In this document: piece after piece, positions 7,346-16,639 of the stretch
Position numbering within the stretch: the first letter of the stretch is position 1
Layout of the letters: each line of letters opens with the position of its first letter
Assembly (NCBI GenBank): GCA_946480785.1
Contig: CAMLLD010000042.1
Coordinates: forward strand, 1 to 54,599
Length of the DNA stretch: 54,599 nucleotides
Source of the DNA: an uncultured Blastocatellia bacterium
Lineage (GTDB): Bacteria > Acidobacteriota > Blastocatellia > Pyrinomonadales > Pyrinomonadaceae
Direction: 5' to 3'
Notes under the pieces: model-generated
The model's database searches: none
Told to the model about the DNA's origin: nothing
What the model saw: the letters and a program-made list of their open reading frames with translations, nothing else
Position numbers and translations under genes: made by a program

Positions 7346-8428
7346 TTATTGCCCTTTTCCCAAAACGACAAGCTCGGGCTTCATCGCCTCGATCGAGATC
7401 TGGCGCGCCACTTCCTCCGACACTTTGCGGATGGCCTGCGCCTGCGGTGACTCCGGATGACTGACCACGACGGGCACGCCCTTGTCGCCGCCTTCGCGCA
7501 CCTCGATGCCGAGCGGAATCGCCCCCAGAAACGGCACGTGATAACGCGCGGACAGCGCGTTTCCGCCGCCCTCGCCGAAGATGTTGTAGCGCACCCCCGT
7601 GTCCGGCGCGACGAAATAGCTCATGTTTTCAACAATGCCCAGCACGGGAATCGCCACGGTCTCAAACATTCTCAACGCCCGGCGCACATCGGCCACCGCG
7701 ACCTGCTGCGGCGTCGTGACGAGCACCGCGCCCTGAACCGGAACGAGCTGCGCCAGCGACAACTGCACGTCGCCCGTACCCGGCGGCATGTCGACGATCA
7801 GATAATCGAGCTCGCCCCACTTCACGTCCGTCAAAAACTGTTTGACGAGGCCGTGCAGGATCGGTCCGCGCACGATCATCGGTTTGTCGCCAGGTTGCAG
7901 CAGCGCCATCGACATGAACTTCACGCCGAACGCTTCGATCGGGATCAGCTTGTTGACATCGACTTCGGGACGCGCTTCGCTCGCGCCGAGCATGATCGGC
8001 ACGTTCGGACCGTAAACGTCGGCGTCCATCAGTCCAACGCGCGCGCCGTCGAGGGCGAGCGACACCGCGAGGTTCACCGCGACCGTCGACTTGCCGACGC
8101 CGCCCTTGCCTGAAGAAACGGCGACAATGTTTTTGATGCCCTGGATTGAAACCTTCTCACCGAGCCCGCGTCCTTTCGGCACTTCAGCGTCCATCGTGAC
8201 GGAGACGGAAGTCACGCCCGGCAAGTTGCCGACGATCTCTTTCGCGGCGCTTTCCATTTCGGCCTTCACCGGGCACGCCGGAGTGGTCAGGACGATGCGG
8301 AACGCGACGTTGCCGCCGTCGATTTTCAGGTCGCGGACAAAGCCGAGGGTCACGATGTCCTTATGTAGATCGGGATCCTTGATCTGGCGCAGACTGTCGA
8401 GAATTACTTGTTCGTTCACTTGTGTCAT
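7346..8428 (-). CDS. mrp: Mrp/NBP35-family ATP-binding Fe-S carrier, lacking the usual CxxC
   Basis: P-loop ATPase of the Mrp/ApbC family that helps load Fe-S clusters. An N-terminal MIP18/DUF59 domain covers about residues 1-90 (CPVKAEMESAAKEIV included). The deviant Walker A is SGKGGVGKST at about 106-115. Later come GLMDADVYGPN and DYLIVDMPPGTGDVQL. In most family members a CxxC pair follows the ENMSYF segment and binds the shared cluster; here that place reads VAPDTG, so both cysteines are missing. At 360 residues the length is normal. It is divergent from the IscU-like gene and in line with erpA. Confidence 0.93.
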   Translation of the reverse strand: MTQVNEQVILDSLRQIKDPDLHKDIVTLGFVRDLKIDGGNVAFRIVLTTPACPVKAEMESAAKEIVGNLPGVTSVSVTMDAEVPKGRGLGEKVSIQGIKNIVAVSSGKGGVGKSTVAVNLAVSLALDGARVGLMDADVYGPNVPIMLGASEARPEVDVNKLIPIEAFGVKFMSMALLQPGDKPMIVRGPILHGLVKQFLTDVKWGELDYLIVDMPPGTGDVQLSLAQLVPVQGAVLVTTPQQVAVADVRRALRMFETVAIPVLGIVENMSYFVAPDTGVRYNIFGEGGGNALSARYHVPFLGAIPLGIEVREGGDKGVPVVVSHPESPQAQAIRKVSEEVARQISIEAMKPELVVLGKGQ

Positions 8429-8484
8429 ATGGCTGTGATTAGCGGGAAGTTAATAACGGGAAAGCGTACTTGTTTCGCGAGTTT

Positions 8485-8513
8485 TTGACAAACGGCAACG
8501 GCGCGGGTAGTTT
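8485..8513 (+). promoter_or_regulatory. Candidate promoter of the iscU-like/nifS pair
   Basis: TTGACA at 8485-8490, a 17-bp spacer and a weak -10 TAGTTT at 8508-8513. The predicted start of transcription would fall almost on the GTG start at 8522, giving a very short or leaderless transcript. The -35 is consensus but the -10 is poor. The reverse strand of the same stretch reads TTGTCA with a 17-bp spacer to TACGCT, so divergent promoters for mrp may overlap here. Confidence 0.3.
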
Positions 8514-8521
8514 CAGAGGCA

Positions 8522-9088
8522 GTGTCAGTCTTGCCGGAAGTCGTAGCCGATCACTTTTACAATCCGCGAAATGTGGGCGATGCGGACGAGCCGAGTTTTG
8601 TGGGCCGTGCGGCGTCGTTGACCTGCGGCGCGCACGTGCGGTTCTCGATTCAGGTGGATGAAGAGCAGGTGGTGTCGCAGGCGAAGTTTAAGGCTGTGGG
8701 TTGTAATGTGTTGGTGGCTTCGGCATCGTTGTTAACCGACCAGGTTATCGGCGCCACAACAGCGCAAGCCGCTACTGCGGATCTGGGCAAAGAGTTGGTC
8801 GGTCTTGAACCTCAGAACGCACACTGTCCGCAGCTCGCGTGCGACGCGCTGTTGGCTGCGATTCGCGAGTACAGCGATGCGGCGCGTGGCGAGTGGATCG
8901 GCGACGAAGCGTTGATTTGCACGTGCTTCTTCGTTTCCGAACGCACAATCGAAAATGAGATCGCGGCGCACGGGCTGACTAGCGTGGCTGAAGTCACGCG
9001 GGTGTGCAACGCGGGCGGCGGCTGTGGTTCGTGTCATCAACTCATTCAGGAAATACTCGATAGCCAACAACATGATCTATCTCGATAA
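8522..9088 (+). CDS. IscU-type scaffold fused to a BFD-like [2Fe-2S] domain (NifU without Nfu domain)
   Basis: Scaffold on which Fe-S clusters are built. The N-terminal IscU domain (about 1-120) keeps three ligand cysteines: C35, C61 and C102, plus C107. The aspartate that normally follows the first Cys (CGD) is alanine here (CGAHVR). The second part has a BFD-type cluster site: C133, C135, then C168 and C171 (GGGCGSC). The C-terminal Nfu domain of full NifU is absent, giving 188 residues. GTG start at 8522. The following cysteine desulfurase gene overlaps by 17 bp, so sulfur donor and scaffold are co-translated. Confidence 0.9.
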   Translation: MSVLPEVVADHFYNPRNVGDADEPSFVGRAASLTCGAHVRFSIQVDEEQVVSQAKFKAVGCNVLVASASLLTDQVIGATTAQAATADLGKELVGLEPQNAHCPQLACDALLAAIREYSDAARGEWIGDEALICTCFFVSERTIENEIAAHGLTSVAEVTRVCNAGGGCGSCHQLIQEILDSQQHDLSR

Positions 9089-10226
9089 CAACGCTACGAC
9101 CCGGGTCGCGCCGGAAGTGTTTGAGGCGATGGCGCCTTACCTCCGCGATTTTTTCGGCAATCCGTCTTCGGCCCACACGCTCGGCCGCGAGATGAAACAG
9201 GCTGTGGAGACTGCGCGCGAACAGGTTGCTTCGTTACTTGGCGCGGCGGACGTGAATGAAATCGTTTTCACGTCTTGCGGTTCAGAGTCAGACAACTGGG
9301 CCATCCGCGGTGTGCTCGCGACGCAGCCGGCGAAGCGTCACATCATCACGACGCAGGTCGAGCACGAAGCGGTGCGCAACGTCTGCCGGTTGCTGGAGCA
9401 GGACGGATACGAAGTGACGTGGCTAGGTGTTAGTGGAACAGGCGAACTCGATCTCGAGGAGTTGCGCACGGCGCTGCGGCCGGACACGGCGCTCGTCTCG
9501 ATCATGCTGGCTAACAACGAAACGGGTGTGTTGTTTCCGATTGACGAGATTGGGCGCATCGTGCGCGAGCGTTCGGAAGCGGTGTTTCACGTTGACGGCG
9601 TTCAAGCAGCAGGCAAGGTTCCGATCGATCTGAAAAACACGGAAGTGGATCTGTTTGCGCTTTCGGGTCACAAACTGCACGCGCCGCAAGGCGTCGGCGC
9701 GCTTTACGTGCGCAGTGGTCTTGAGCTCCCGTCGTTCATCGTCGGCGGCGCGCAGGAGCAACGGCGTCGCGCGGGAACGCACGCGGTGCCAAACATCGTC
9801 GCGCTCGGCGCTGCGTGCCGGCTCGCGCAGAGTGACGACTGTCACAAACAGATCGAAACGCTCCGCGATAAACTGGAAGACGGAATTCTCGAACAGATTC
9901 CGAATGCGCGGCTCAACGGCACGCAGGATCGTGCGAAACGTTTGCCTAACACTTCGAACATCTCGTTCGAGCACGTCGAAGGGCAGAATATCTTGTTGCA
10001 CCTGGATCAAGCAGGCATCTGTGTTTCGACCGGCTCGGCGTGTCATTCGACAACGCACGAATCATCGGCCACGCTGAAAGCGATGAACGTGCCTTACACT
10101 CTCGCGCAGGGCTCGATCCGCTTTTCGCTCGGTCGTTACAACACCGAAACCGAGATCGAAACGACCTTGCGCGTGCTGCCTGGAATCGCCCAGAAGCTGA
10201 TTGAACTTTCACCATACGCCCTATAG
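9072..10226 (+). CDS. Cysteine desulfurase (NifS/IscS type)
   Basis: Pyridoxal-phosphate enzyme that takes sulfur from cysteine for Fe-S assembly. The start is the ATG at 9072 ([10 protein letters not shown]), the classic family N-terminus; an upstream TTG at 9024 would add 16 unrelated residues. PLP lysine lies in [10 protein letters not shown]; histidine segment [11 protein letters not shown]; catalytic cysteine in STGSACHS near residue 325, on the mobile loop. At 384 residues the length is normal. It overlaps the IscU-like gene by 17 bp and is followed by the palindromic region upstream of korA. Confidence 0.95.
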   Translation: MIYLDNNATTRVAPEVFEAMAPYLRDFFGNPSSAHTLGREMKQAVETAREQVASLLGAADVNEIVFTSCGSESDNWAIRGVLATQPAKRHIITTQVEHEAVRNVCRLLEQDGYEVTWLGVSGTGELDLEELRTALRPDTALVSIMLANNETGVLFPIDEIGRIVRERSEAVFHVDGVQAAGKVPIDLKNTEVDLFALSGHKLHAPQGVGALYVRSGLELPSFIVGGAQEQRRRAGTHAVPNIVALGAACRLAQSDDCHKQIETLRDKLEDGILEQIPNARLNGTQDRAKRLPNTSNISFEHVEGQNILLHLDQAGICVSTGSACHSTTHESSATLKAMNVPYTLAQGSIRFSLGRYNTETEIETTLRVLPGIAQKLIELSPYAL

Positions 10227-10252
10227 GACACATAGGTCATATGACCTATACT
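10225..10252 (+). promoter_or_regulatory. Candidate kor promoter with an 18-bp palindromic operator
   Basis: Just past the desulfurase stop, AGGACA (10225-10230) and TATACT (10247-10252) stand 16 bp apart as possible -35 and -10 boxes. A perfect 18-bp palindrome, ATAGGTCATATGACCTAT, occupies 10232-10249, covering the spacer and the start of the -10. This is a classical repressor position. No regulator gene is adjacent. It could instead be a weak bidirectional hairpin, but it has no T-tract. Confidence 0.45.
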
Positions 10253-10302
10253 ATTTAGCGCCGGCTCGCGGCCATCACATTCGAAAGGGTTTTACAACAC
10301 GA

Positions 10303-12165
10303 ATGAGCACTGTTATCGAACCTCCGGTTACTCAGCCTGAAAAACATTTTGAAGAACTCGAAACGGTAACCATCCGCTTTGCCGGTGACTCCGGCGACGG
10401 TATGCAGTTGACGGGTACCCAATTCACCAACACCTCGGCCGTGGTCGGCAACGACATCTCGACGCTGCCTGATTTTCCGGCTGAGATTCGCGCGCCCGCG
10501 GGCAGCTTGCCGGGCGTGAGTGGTTTTCAGTTGAACTTCTCGAGCCAGGACATCAAGACCCCCGGCGATCAACCGAATGTCCTCGTGGCGATGAACCCGG
10601 CGGCGCTGAAAGTTAATCTGCCGGATCTCGAAGAAGGCGGCACGCTGATCGTCAATACCGACAGCTTCACGGCGGAGAACTTGAAGTACGCGAACTACGC
10701 GTCGAACCCGCTGGAAGACAACACGCTCGCCGGTTATCGCGTGCACAAGCTGCCGATCACGACGCTCAACATGAACGCGTTGAAAGGCAACGTCGAACTG
10801 TCGCGCAAGGAGATCGATCGTTCGAAGAACTTCTTCGCGCTCGGCGTGCTCTACTGGCTCTATGACCGGCCGATGGAGAACACGCTCAACTGGATCCACG
10901 CGAAGTTTGCGAAGAATCCGGAGCTGGCGAAAGCCAACGAGATCGCGCTGAAGACCGGTTATAACTTTGCCGACACGACCGAAGTTTTCACGACGCACTA
11001 CACGGTTAAGAAAGCGAAGATCGCGCCGGGCAAATACCGGAAGATTACTGGTAACGAAGCGACTGCGATCGGTTTTATCGCCGCGTCGCAGCTTGCGGGC
11101 CGGCCGTTGTTTTACGGTTCGTATCCGATCACGCCGGCGTCAGACATTCTGCACGAGCTATCGCGTCACAAGAGTTTCGGCGTGAAGACGTTTCAGGCCG
11201 AAGACGAGATCGCGGCGGTGGCCGCGGCGATCGGTGCGAGTTTCGCCGGGCAGATCGGATTGACGGGAACGTCCGGTCCGGGCGTGGCTTTGAAGCAGGA
11301 AGCGATCGGACTCGCGGTGATGACCGAGTTGCCGCTCGTTATCGTTAACGTGCAGCGCGGCGGACCGTCTACAGGATTGCCGACCAAAACGGAGCAGGCG
11401 GATCTATTCCAGGCGGTGTGGGGACGAAACGGTGAGTGTCCCGCGATCGTCGTTGCGCCGGCGACGCCGGCTGATTGTTTCCACATGGCGATCGAAGCGG
11501 TGCGGCTCGCGTTCAAGTACATGTCGCCGGTGTTCTATCTGTCTGACGGGTATCTCGCGAACGGCGCGGAGCCGTGGGCCATTCCGGCGATGCACGAGTT
11601 GCCGCAAATCGAAGTCAAGTTTCACACGGATCCGTCGACGTTCATGCCTTACGCGCGCGATCCGGAAACGTTGGCGCGTCCTTATGCTTTGCCGGGCACG
11701 CCGGGTTTGGAACATCGTATCGGCGGTATCGAGAAGCAGCACATCACCGGCAACGTTAATTACGATCCCGAGAATCACCACTTGATGGTGAAGTTGCGTC
11801 AGGAAAAGATCGATCGGGCGACGGCGGATATACCGCCCGTCGAAGTGATGGGTGAGAAGAGTGGGAAGGTGCTGGTGCTTGGTTGGGGTTCGACGTTTGG
11901 GTCGATCAGTTCGGCGGTGGAGCGGATGCAACGTGAGGGGAAGAGTGTTTCGGCGGCGCATCTGCGTTATCTGAATCCGTTCCCGAGGAATCTCGGTGAA
12001 GTGCTGAGTTCGTTTGAGACCGTGATTGTCCCCGAGATGAACCTGGGCCAACTCTGCACCATGATTCGCGCGAAGTATTTGGTTGATGCGGTGCCTTTCT
12101 CGAAAGTTAAGGGGCGGCCGTTTCAGATTCGAGAGATCATTCGGAAAGTTGAAGAGTATTTGTGA
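10303..12165 (+). CDS. korA: 2-oxoacid:acceptor oxidoreductase alpha subunit (fused gamma-alpha)
   Basis: Together with korB it oxidatively decarboxylates a 2-oxoacid (2-oxoglutarate most likely) to the acyl-CoA and passes electrons to ferredoxin. The start is the ATG at 10303 (MSTVIEPP), preceded by an AAGGG stretch. The gamma domain comes first ([15 protein letters not shown] at about residues 23-37) and ends near residue 195; the pyrimidine-binding alpha part follows ([41 protein letters not shown]). At ~620 residues it matches fused KorA/OorA-type subunits. The stop overlaps the start of a nucleotidyltransferase gene placed between it and korB. Confidence 0.92.
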   Translation: MSTVIEPPVTQPEKHFEELETVTIRFAGDSGDGMQLTGTQFTNTSAVVGNDISTLPDFPAEIRAPAGSLPGVSGFQLNFSSQDIKTPGDQPNVLVAMNPAALKVNLPDLEEGGTLIVNTDSFTAENLKYANYASNPLEDNTLAGYRVHKLPITTLNMNALKGNVELSRKEIDRSKNFFALGVLYWLYDRPMENTLNWIHAKFAKNPELAKANEIALKTGYNFADTTEVFTTHYTVKKAKIAPGKYRKITGNEATAIGFIAASQLAGRPLFYGSYPITPASDILHELSRHKSFGVKTFQAEDEIAAVAAAIGASFAGQIGLTGTSGPGVALKQEAIGLAVMTELPLVIVNVQRGGPSTGLPTKTEQADLFQAVWGRNGECPAIVVAPATPADCFHMAIEAVRLAFKYMSPVFYLSDGYLANGAEPWAIPAMHELPQIEVKFHTDPSTFMPYARDPETLARPYALPGTPGLEHRIGGIEKQHITGNVNYDPENHHLMVKLRQEKIDRATADIPPVEVMGEKSGKVLVLGWGSTFGSISSAVERMQREGKSVSAAHLRYLNPFPRNLGEVLSSFETVIVPEMNLGQLCTMIRAKYLVDAVPFSKVKGRPFQIREIIRKVEEYL

Positions 12166-12785
12166 TGGCAGGCATTAGCGTAGGACAAGTTGCAGACATC
12201 TACGCTGAAGGTTTGCGTTACTTTATGGGTGAGGGAACCCTCAACAAAACTCTCACACGTCTTTCGGCCGACTTGGAAGAACACGGGATCGATTACGCCG
12301 TGATCGGCGCCGTGGCTCTCCTGGCCCACGGTTATCCTCGCTTCACCGAAGATATCGATCTGGTGATGACGGGTGACGGTTTGCGGAAGTTTCATGAAGA
12401 GCTGGTTGGCTTGGGTTATGTGCCGGCTTTCCCGGGTGCACGCAAGCGACTGAAATCAACGGTCGATGGTGTCACTATCGAAGTGATGACGACGGGTGAA
12501 TATCCCGGTGATGGTAAACCGAAACCCGTGAGCATGCCCGAGCCGGACAAAGCCTCGACGGAAATAGACGGGATTAAGTTTGTCACTCTCGAAAAACTGA
12601 TCGAGTTGAAACTGGCCTCCGGCATCTCGGCGCCCGATCGGCTCAAGGATCTGGCGGACGTTCAGGAATTGATAAAGATCCGGAAGCTTGATGCCGAGTT
12701 TGCGTTGAAACTAAATCCTTACGTCCGGGAAAAATATCGCGAGTTGGAAGCAGCAGTCAGGAATAGCACGTCAATTCAGGAGTAA
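12165..12785 (+). CDS. Nucleotidyltransferase-fold protein (AbiEii/DUF6036-like) inside the kor operon
   Basis: Polymerase-beta-type nucleotidyltransferase fold. The diagnostic segment AVIGAVALLAHGYPRFTEDIDLVM is at about residues 45-68, containing the GxxA...HG...R.T.DIDL pattern; the DID pair would bind metal. A later segment FVTLEKLIELKLASG...RLKDLADVQELI is typical of AbiEii-type and DUF6036 proteins. No antitoxin partner is next to it. The ATG at 12165 shares one base with the korA stop, and its own stop shares a base with the korB start, so it is fully coupled into the operon. The role is unknown: regulatory nucleotide transfer to Kor, or an orphaned toxin-like gene. Confidence 0.8.
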   Translation: MAGISVGQVADIYAEGLRYFMGEGTLNKTLTRLSADLEEHGIDYAVIGAVALLAHGYPRFTEDIDLVMTGDGLRKFHEELVGLGYVPAFPGARKRLKSTVDGVTIEVMTTGEYPGDGKPKPVSMPEPDKASTEIDGIKFVTLEKLIELKLASGISAPDRLKDLADVQELIKIRKLDAEFALKLNPYVREKYRELEAAVRNSTSIQE

Positions 12786-13900
12786 TGATGAGTACACAGA
12801 GTAATGGGAATGGAAACAAGGTGTTCACGGATGCATCTGTGTCCGCTGAAAGCGACGCCGGTTCGTCCGTATCAGGCCGCGCCGCGCCGCCTCCGGGACA
12901 ACTAAAGAAAGCCGACTTCGTTTCCGATCAGGAAGTGCGTTGGTGCCCCGGCTGCGGCGACTACGCCATTCTCAACAACGTCCAGAAAGTGATGCCCGAC
13001 CTCGGCATCCCGCGCGAAAAGATCGTGTTCGTCTCGGGCATCGGGTGTTCCTCGCGTTTCCCGTATTACATGAACACCTACGGCTTTCACGGTATTCACG
13101 GCCGCGCGCCCGCAATCGCGACCGGCATCAAGTGTGCGAATCCTGAACTCAGCGTGTGGGTGATCACCGGCGACGGCGACGCGCTTTCGATCGGCGGTAA
13201 TCATTTCATCCACGCGATCCGTCGCAACCTCGACATTAACTACATTCTCTTCAACAACCGAATCTACGGTCTGACGAAGGGCCAGTACAGTCCGACTTCC
13301 GAGTTCGGCAAGAAGACGAAGTCGACGCCGTCGGGCACGATCGACTATCCGATCAATCCCCTCTCACTCGCGATAGCGAGTGAGAGCACGTTCGTCGCGC
13401 GCTCGATCGACATCGACGTCAAACATCTCGGCGCGATCGTCGAAGCAGCAGCGAAACATAAAGGCATCTCGTTCATCGAGGTCTACCAGAACTGCAACAT
13501 CTTCAACGACGGCGCGTTCGATCACTTCGCCGAACGCACCGTGCGCTCCGACCGCGTGCTCTATCTCGAACACGGCAAGCCGATGGTCTTCGGCAAGAAC
13601 CGCGAGAAAGGCATTCGCATGAACGGCGCGTTGCCGGAGATCGTCACGATCGGCGAGAACGGCATTACGGAAAACGATCTGCTGGTCCACGATATCTATC
13701 TCAAGGATCCTTCGGTGGCGTTCATGCTCGCGCGCATGGAGCAGCCGGAGTTTCCGCAGCCGGTCGGTATCTTCCGCGCAATCGAGCGCCCGACGTATGA
13801 GGACATGATGGCCGATCAAGTCCACGCGGCGATTGCGAAATCCGGTCCCGGTAGTTTGGAAAAACTCATTAACAGCGGCGAGACGTGGGTGGTTGAATAA
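12785..13900 (+). CDS. korB: 2-oxoacid:ferredoxin oxidoreductase beta subunit
   Basis: Thiamine-diphosphate binding catalytic subunit that pairs with KorA. After a ~40-residue Ser/Ala-rich N-terminal extension the family core starts at VRWCPGCGDYAIL; TPP/Mg binding is at ITGDGDALSIGGNHFIHAIRRN, followed by LFNNRIYGLTKGQYSPTS. WCPGC and later Cys (QNCNIF) are consistent with a 4Fe-4S cluster. At 371 residues it is slightly longer than usual because of the extension. The ATG at 12785 overlaps the upstream stop (TAATG). Confidence 0.93.
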   Translation: MMSTQSNGNGNKVFTDASVSAESDAGSSVSGRAAPPPGQLKKADFVSDQEVRWCPGCGDYAILNNVQKVMPDLGIPREKIVFVSGIGCSSRFPYYMNTYGFHGIHGRAPAIATGIKCANPELSVWVITGDGDALSIGGNHFIHAIRRNLDINYILFNNRIYGLTKGQYSPTSEFGKKTKSTPSGTIDYPINPLSLAIASESTFVARSIDIDVKHLGAIVEAAAKHKGISFIEVYQNCNIFNDGAFDHFAERTVRSDRVLYLEHGKPMVFGKNREKGIRMNGALPEIVTIGENGITENDLLVHDIYLKDPSVAFMLARMEQPEFPQPVGIFRAIERPTYEDMMADQVHAAIAKSGPGSLEKLINSGETWVVE

Positions 13901-13990
13901 CCACCCACTCGCCCACCTCACGGCTGTCGCGCAACCTGATCGACCCTGCCTGCGTAGTAACAAAACATTTCTAACCCGGAGAAAATTAAC

Positions 13991-16189
13991 GTGACCACTG
14001 CCAAGCCCCTGTTCTGTCTGATTTCTGTTTTCGTTCTGTGTCTGACAATCCTTGCGCCGCAATTTCAGACGCCGTTGTTCGCTCAACAAACGGCGGCCGC
14101 AAAGCCCGCGGCAAGCGCGACTGATTACAGCGCGCCACTCGCCGCGATCGAGAAAGCCCTCGATGACAAACGAAAAGAACTCGGCATTCCCGGCATGTCG
14201 CTGGTCATCGTGAAAGACGATCAGATCATTTACCTGAAGGGCTTGGGCTTGAAGGACGTCGACAAACAGCTTCCGGTCACGCCCGACACGCGTTTCGCCA
14301 TCGGTTCAGCGACGAAAGCGTTTACAGCGATGCTCGCAGTGATGAGCGCCGACGAAGGCAAGCTCTCGCTCGACGATTCGCCCAAGAAGTTTCTGCCCTA
14401 CTTCACGCTGCGCGATCCGGACGCCGCCGCAAAGATCACGCTGCGCGATCTGCTCTCGCATCGTTCGGGTTTGAACCGAACGGATCTCGCGATGGTTTCC
14501 GGCGTGTTCAATCGCGAGGAGTTGATCAAAGTCGCTGGACAAGCGAAGCCGACCGCAAAACTCGGCGAGAAGTTTCAGTACCAGAACGTGATGTACTCCG
14601 CCGCCGGTGAAGCAGTCGCGCAGGCGCAAAAATCAACCTGGGACAAACTAATCGCTACACGCATTTTCAAGCCGTTGGGAATGAAGAACAGCGACACGTC
14701 CGTCGCCACGATGCAGAAGTCAAACGACTACTCGTTTGGTTACGACTACAACCCGAGCACGAAAGAAACGCGCCATCTACCACAGCGCGAAATCGAACCA
14801 GCCGCTCCGGCCGGCGCGATCAACTCCAGCGCGCGCGACATGGCCCAGTGGCTGCGTCTGATGTTGAATGGCGGCACTATTAACGGCCGCCGGCTCGTTT
14901 CCGAAAAAGGTTTCGACGAATTAACACGCAAGCAGATCAACGTCGCCGGAAGCATCGACTACGGCCTGGGTTGGTTTCTGCGACAGTGGAACGGTCACAA
15001 GGTCGTCGAGCACGGCGGCAACATCGACGGTTTCAATTCGCAGGTCGCCTTCATGCCCGATCAGAAACTCGGCTTCGTGTTGCTGACGAACGTGACCGCG
15101 TCGCCACTCGGCACGTTTGCGATGAGCACCATTTGGAAGAACATTGTAGGCGAACCGAAGAACGTTGCGGATGGTCCAACGACCGCGGCAAGCGATCCGA
15201 AAGTTGAAGTCGGCAAATACTTACTCGCAGCGGCGGGTGTGAATTTCGAAGTCACGATCAAAGATGACAAGTTGACGTTAACCGTCCCGGGCCAACCGCC
15301 GTATCCGCTCAAGAACATCGGCGGCCGTCGTTACCAGCTAATGGAGCCCGCGCCGGCAGGATTCTTCGCTACGTTCAGACCAGCGAAAGACAAACCAACC
15401 GAAACCGAACTGTATCTCGAACAGCCGCAGGGCAACGCCGTGTTGACGAAGCTTTCAGCAGACAGCGCTGTTGTGCCCACTACCGTCAGCGACACCAAGC
15501 CGCCGATCGCAATCGACGACCTGCTAGCGAAGATGATCGCCGCTTACGGCGGTGAAGAGAACATCCGCAAACACAACTCATCGTTGACAACGATCGAAGT
15601 CGATCTCGAGAACCAGGGTGTGCAAGCGAAAGGCACGATCAGCGCGCGTGCTCCAAACATGAGCGCCAGCGAGTTGACGTTTACGGCGCTCGACAAGAAG
15701 CTCGGCACGCAGGTGAGTTACTTCGACGGTAACAACGGCGGTGAAATGGTGAGCTTCGCCCCGGCCGAAACTTACACCGGCAAACGTCTCACAGACATCA
15801 AGGCCGCGGCCGATTTCTACGACGTCCTCAACTGGAAGAAGAACTACGAGAAGATCACTTTCAAGAAGATGGGCAAGGTCGGCGACGAAGAGGTCTACGT
15901 GATCGAACGGCGCAACGAGAAAGGCACGCCGGTCACTGACTACGTCTCGACGAAATCGTTTCTCGTGCTGCGTCGCGACTCGCTCATCGCGAGTGAAACT
16001 TCCGGCGTAGAGCTGCCGCAGACAGAATGGTTCAGCGACTATCGCAACGTCGACGGCGTGATGGTCCCGTTCAAGCAAGTGTCAAACAACATCGCGAACG
16101 GCGACATCGTAGTGCGCGTGATCGACATGAAATTCAACGCGGAAATTCCCGACAGCGTCTTTAGCAAACCTGCCACACTCACTCACTGA
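13991..16189 (+). CDS. Secreted beta-lactamase-family serine hydrolase with long C-terminal extension
   Basis: Serine hydrolase of the class C beta-lactamase/DD-peptidase family; the substrate is unknown. GTG start at 13991 with a GGAG a few bases upstream. A signal peptide ends near FAQQ (residue 33). The nucleophile is S106 in SATK, the catalytic Tyr is Y202 in YSA, and the third motif is HGGNIDGFNSQ. The hydrolase core ends around residue 385. Next comes a ~100-residue DUF3471-like part (VEVGKYLLAAAGVNFEVTI...), and residues ~500-732 form an extra domain resembling lipoprotein-carrier-type beta folds (LLAKMIAAYGGEENIRKHNS). Probably periplasmic. Confidence 0.88.
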   Translation: MTTAKPLFCLISVFVLCLTILAPQFQTPLFAQQTAAAKPAASATDYSAPLAAIEKALDDKRKELGIPGMSLVIVKDDQIIYLKGLGLKDVDKQLPVTPDTRFAIGSATKAFTAMLAVMSADEGKLSLDDSPKKFLPYFTLRDPDAAAKITLRDLLSHRSGLNRTDLAMVSGVFNREELIKVAGQAKPTAKLGEKFQYQNVMYSAAGEAVAQAQKSTWDKLIATRIFKPLGMKNSDTSVATMQKSNDYSFGYDYNPSTKETRHLPQREIEPAAPAGAINSSARDMAQWLRLMLNGGTINGRRLVSEKGFDELTRKQINVAGSIDYGLGWFLRQWNGHKVVEHGGNIDGFNSQVAFMPDQKLGFVLLTNVTASPLGTFAMSTIWKNIVGEPKNVADGPTTAASDPKVEVGKYLLAAAGVNFEVTIKDDKLTLTVPGQPPYPLKNIGGRRYQLMEPAPAGFFATFRPAKDKPTETELYLEQPQGNAVLTKLSADSAVVPTTVSDTKPPIAIDDLLAKMIAAYGGEENIRKHNSSLTTIEVDLENQGVQAKGTISARAPNMSASELTFTALDKKLGTQVSYFDGNNGGEMVSFAPAETYTGKRLTDIKAAADFYDVLNWKKNYEKITFKKMGKVGDEEVYVIERRNEKGTPVTDYVSTKSFLVLRRDSLIASETSGVELPQTEWFSDYRNVDGVMVPFKQVSNNIANGDIVVRVIDMKFNAEIPDSVFSKPATLTH

Positions 16190-16639
16190 AAGCGCCTTTT
16201 TTCTACAAAAGCGCCACAGTGAAAGCGGTACGCTTGCGAACAGACAAAATGGTTGCTTAACAAAAGTTTGTCTAGTGACACTCACCCACAACTCTGTAAA
16301 TTTGGATCGACTCAAAGGTTTGGATCGCGCGACTCCATTTAAATGGGTTTTCAGAAGATTGTAGCTACATCTCGATCGCGGCCCACTTCGCGATCAAGAT
16401 GCGCGCTCCTCGCTCTTTACGCCAATTACTCACACTCCTTCGGCCTTCAGCCTTTCGTAGATCTTCCACTTGGCATCGTCATTGCACATTACCACCGCAC
16501 TTAACCGTCTCCCCGGTTTATTTGCAATTCAGTTGCTCTGACACATCGTTGTGAAAGAGGTGCACTCTCGCGCGACTGCTCAGCAATGTGAGCGAGGGCG
16601 AGGGCGAGATATTGGTTTTTGGAAAGTGAGAATCTAGCT
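16190..16639 (+). other. 450-bp intergenic region before the first TonB receptor
   Basis: No open reading frame with coding character, no tRNA-like fold and no convincing sigma-70 promoter is seen. It holds a 12-bp palindrome (CCATTTAAATGG, 16335-16346) and a short tandem GAGGGC repeat near 16595-16606. The region is less GC-rich than its flanks. It probably contains the receptor promoter and a leader, but I cannot place them. Confidence 0.5.

Noticed and set aside
10201..10302. N-terminal extension of KorA back to 10201
   Set aside because: It overlaps the desulfurase gene and the palindromic promoter region and encodes residues unlike the family; the ATG at 10303 fits.
16190..16639. Hidden gene or RNA before the first TonB receptor
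   Set aside because: Multiple stops in all frames and no tRNA or convincing promoter pattern.
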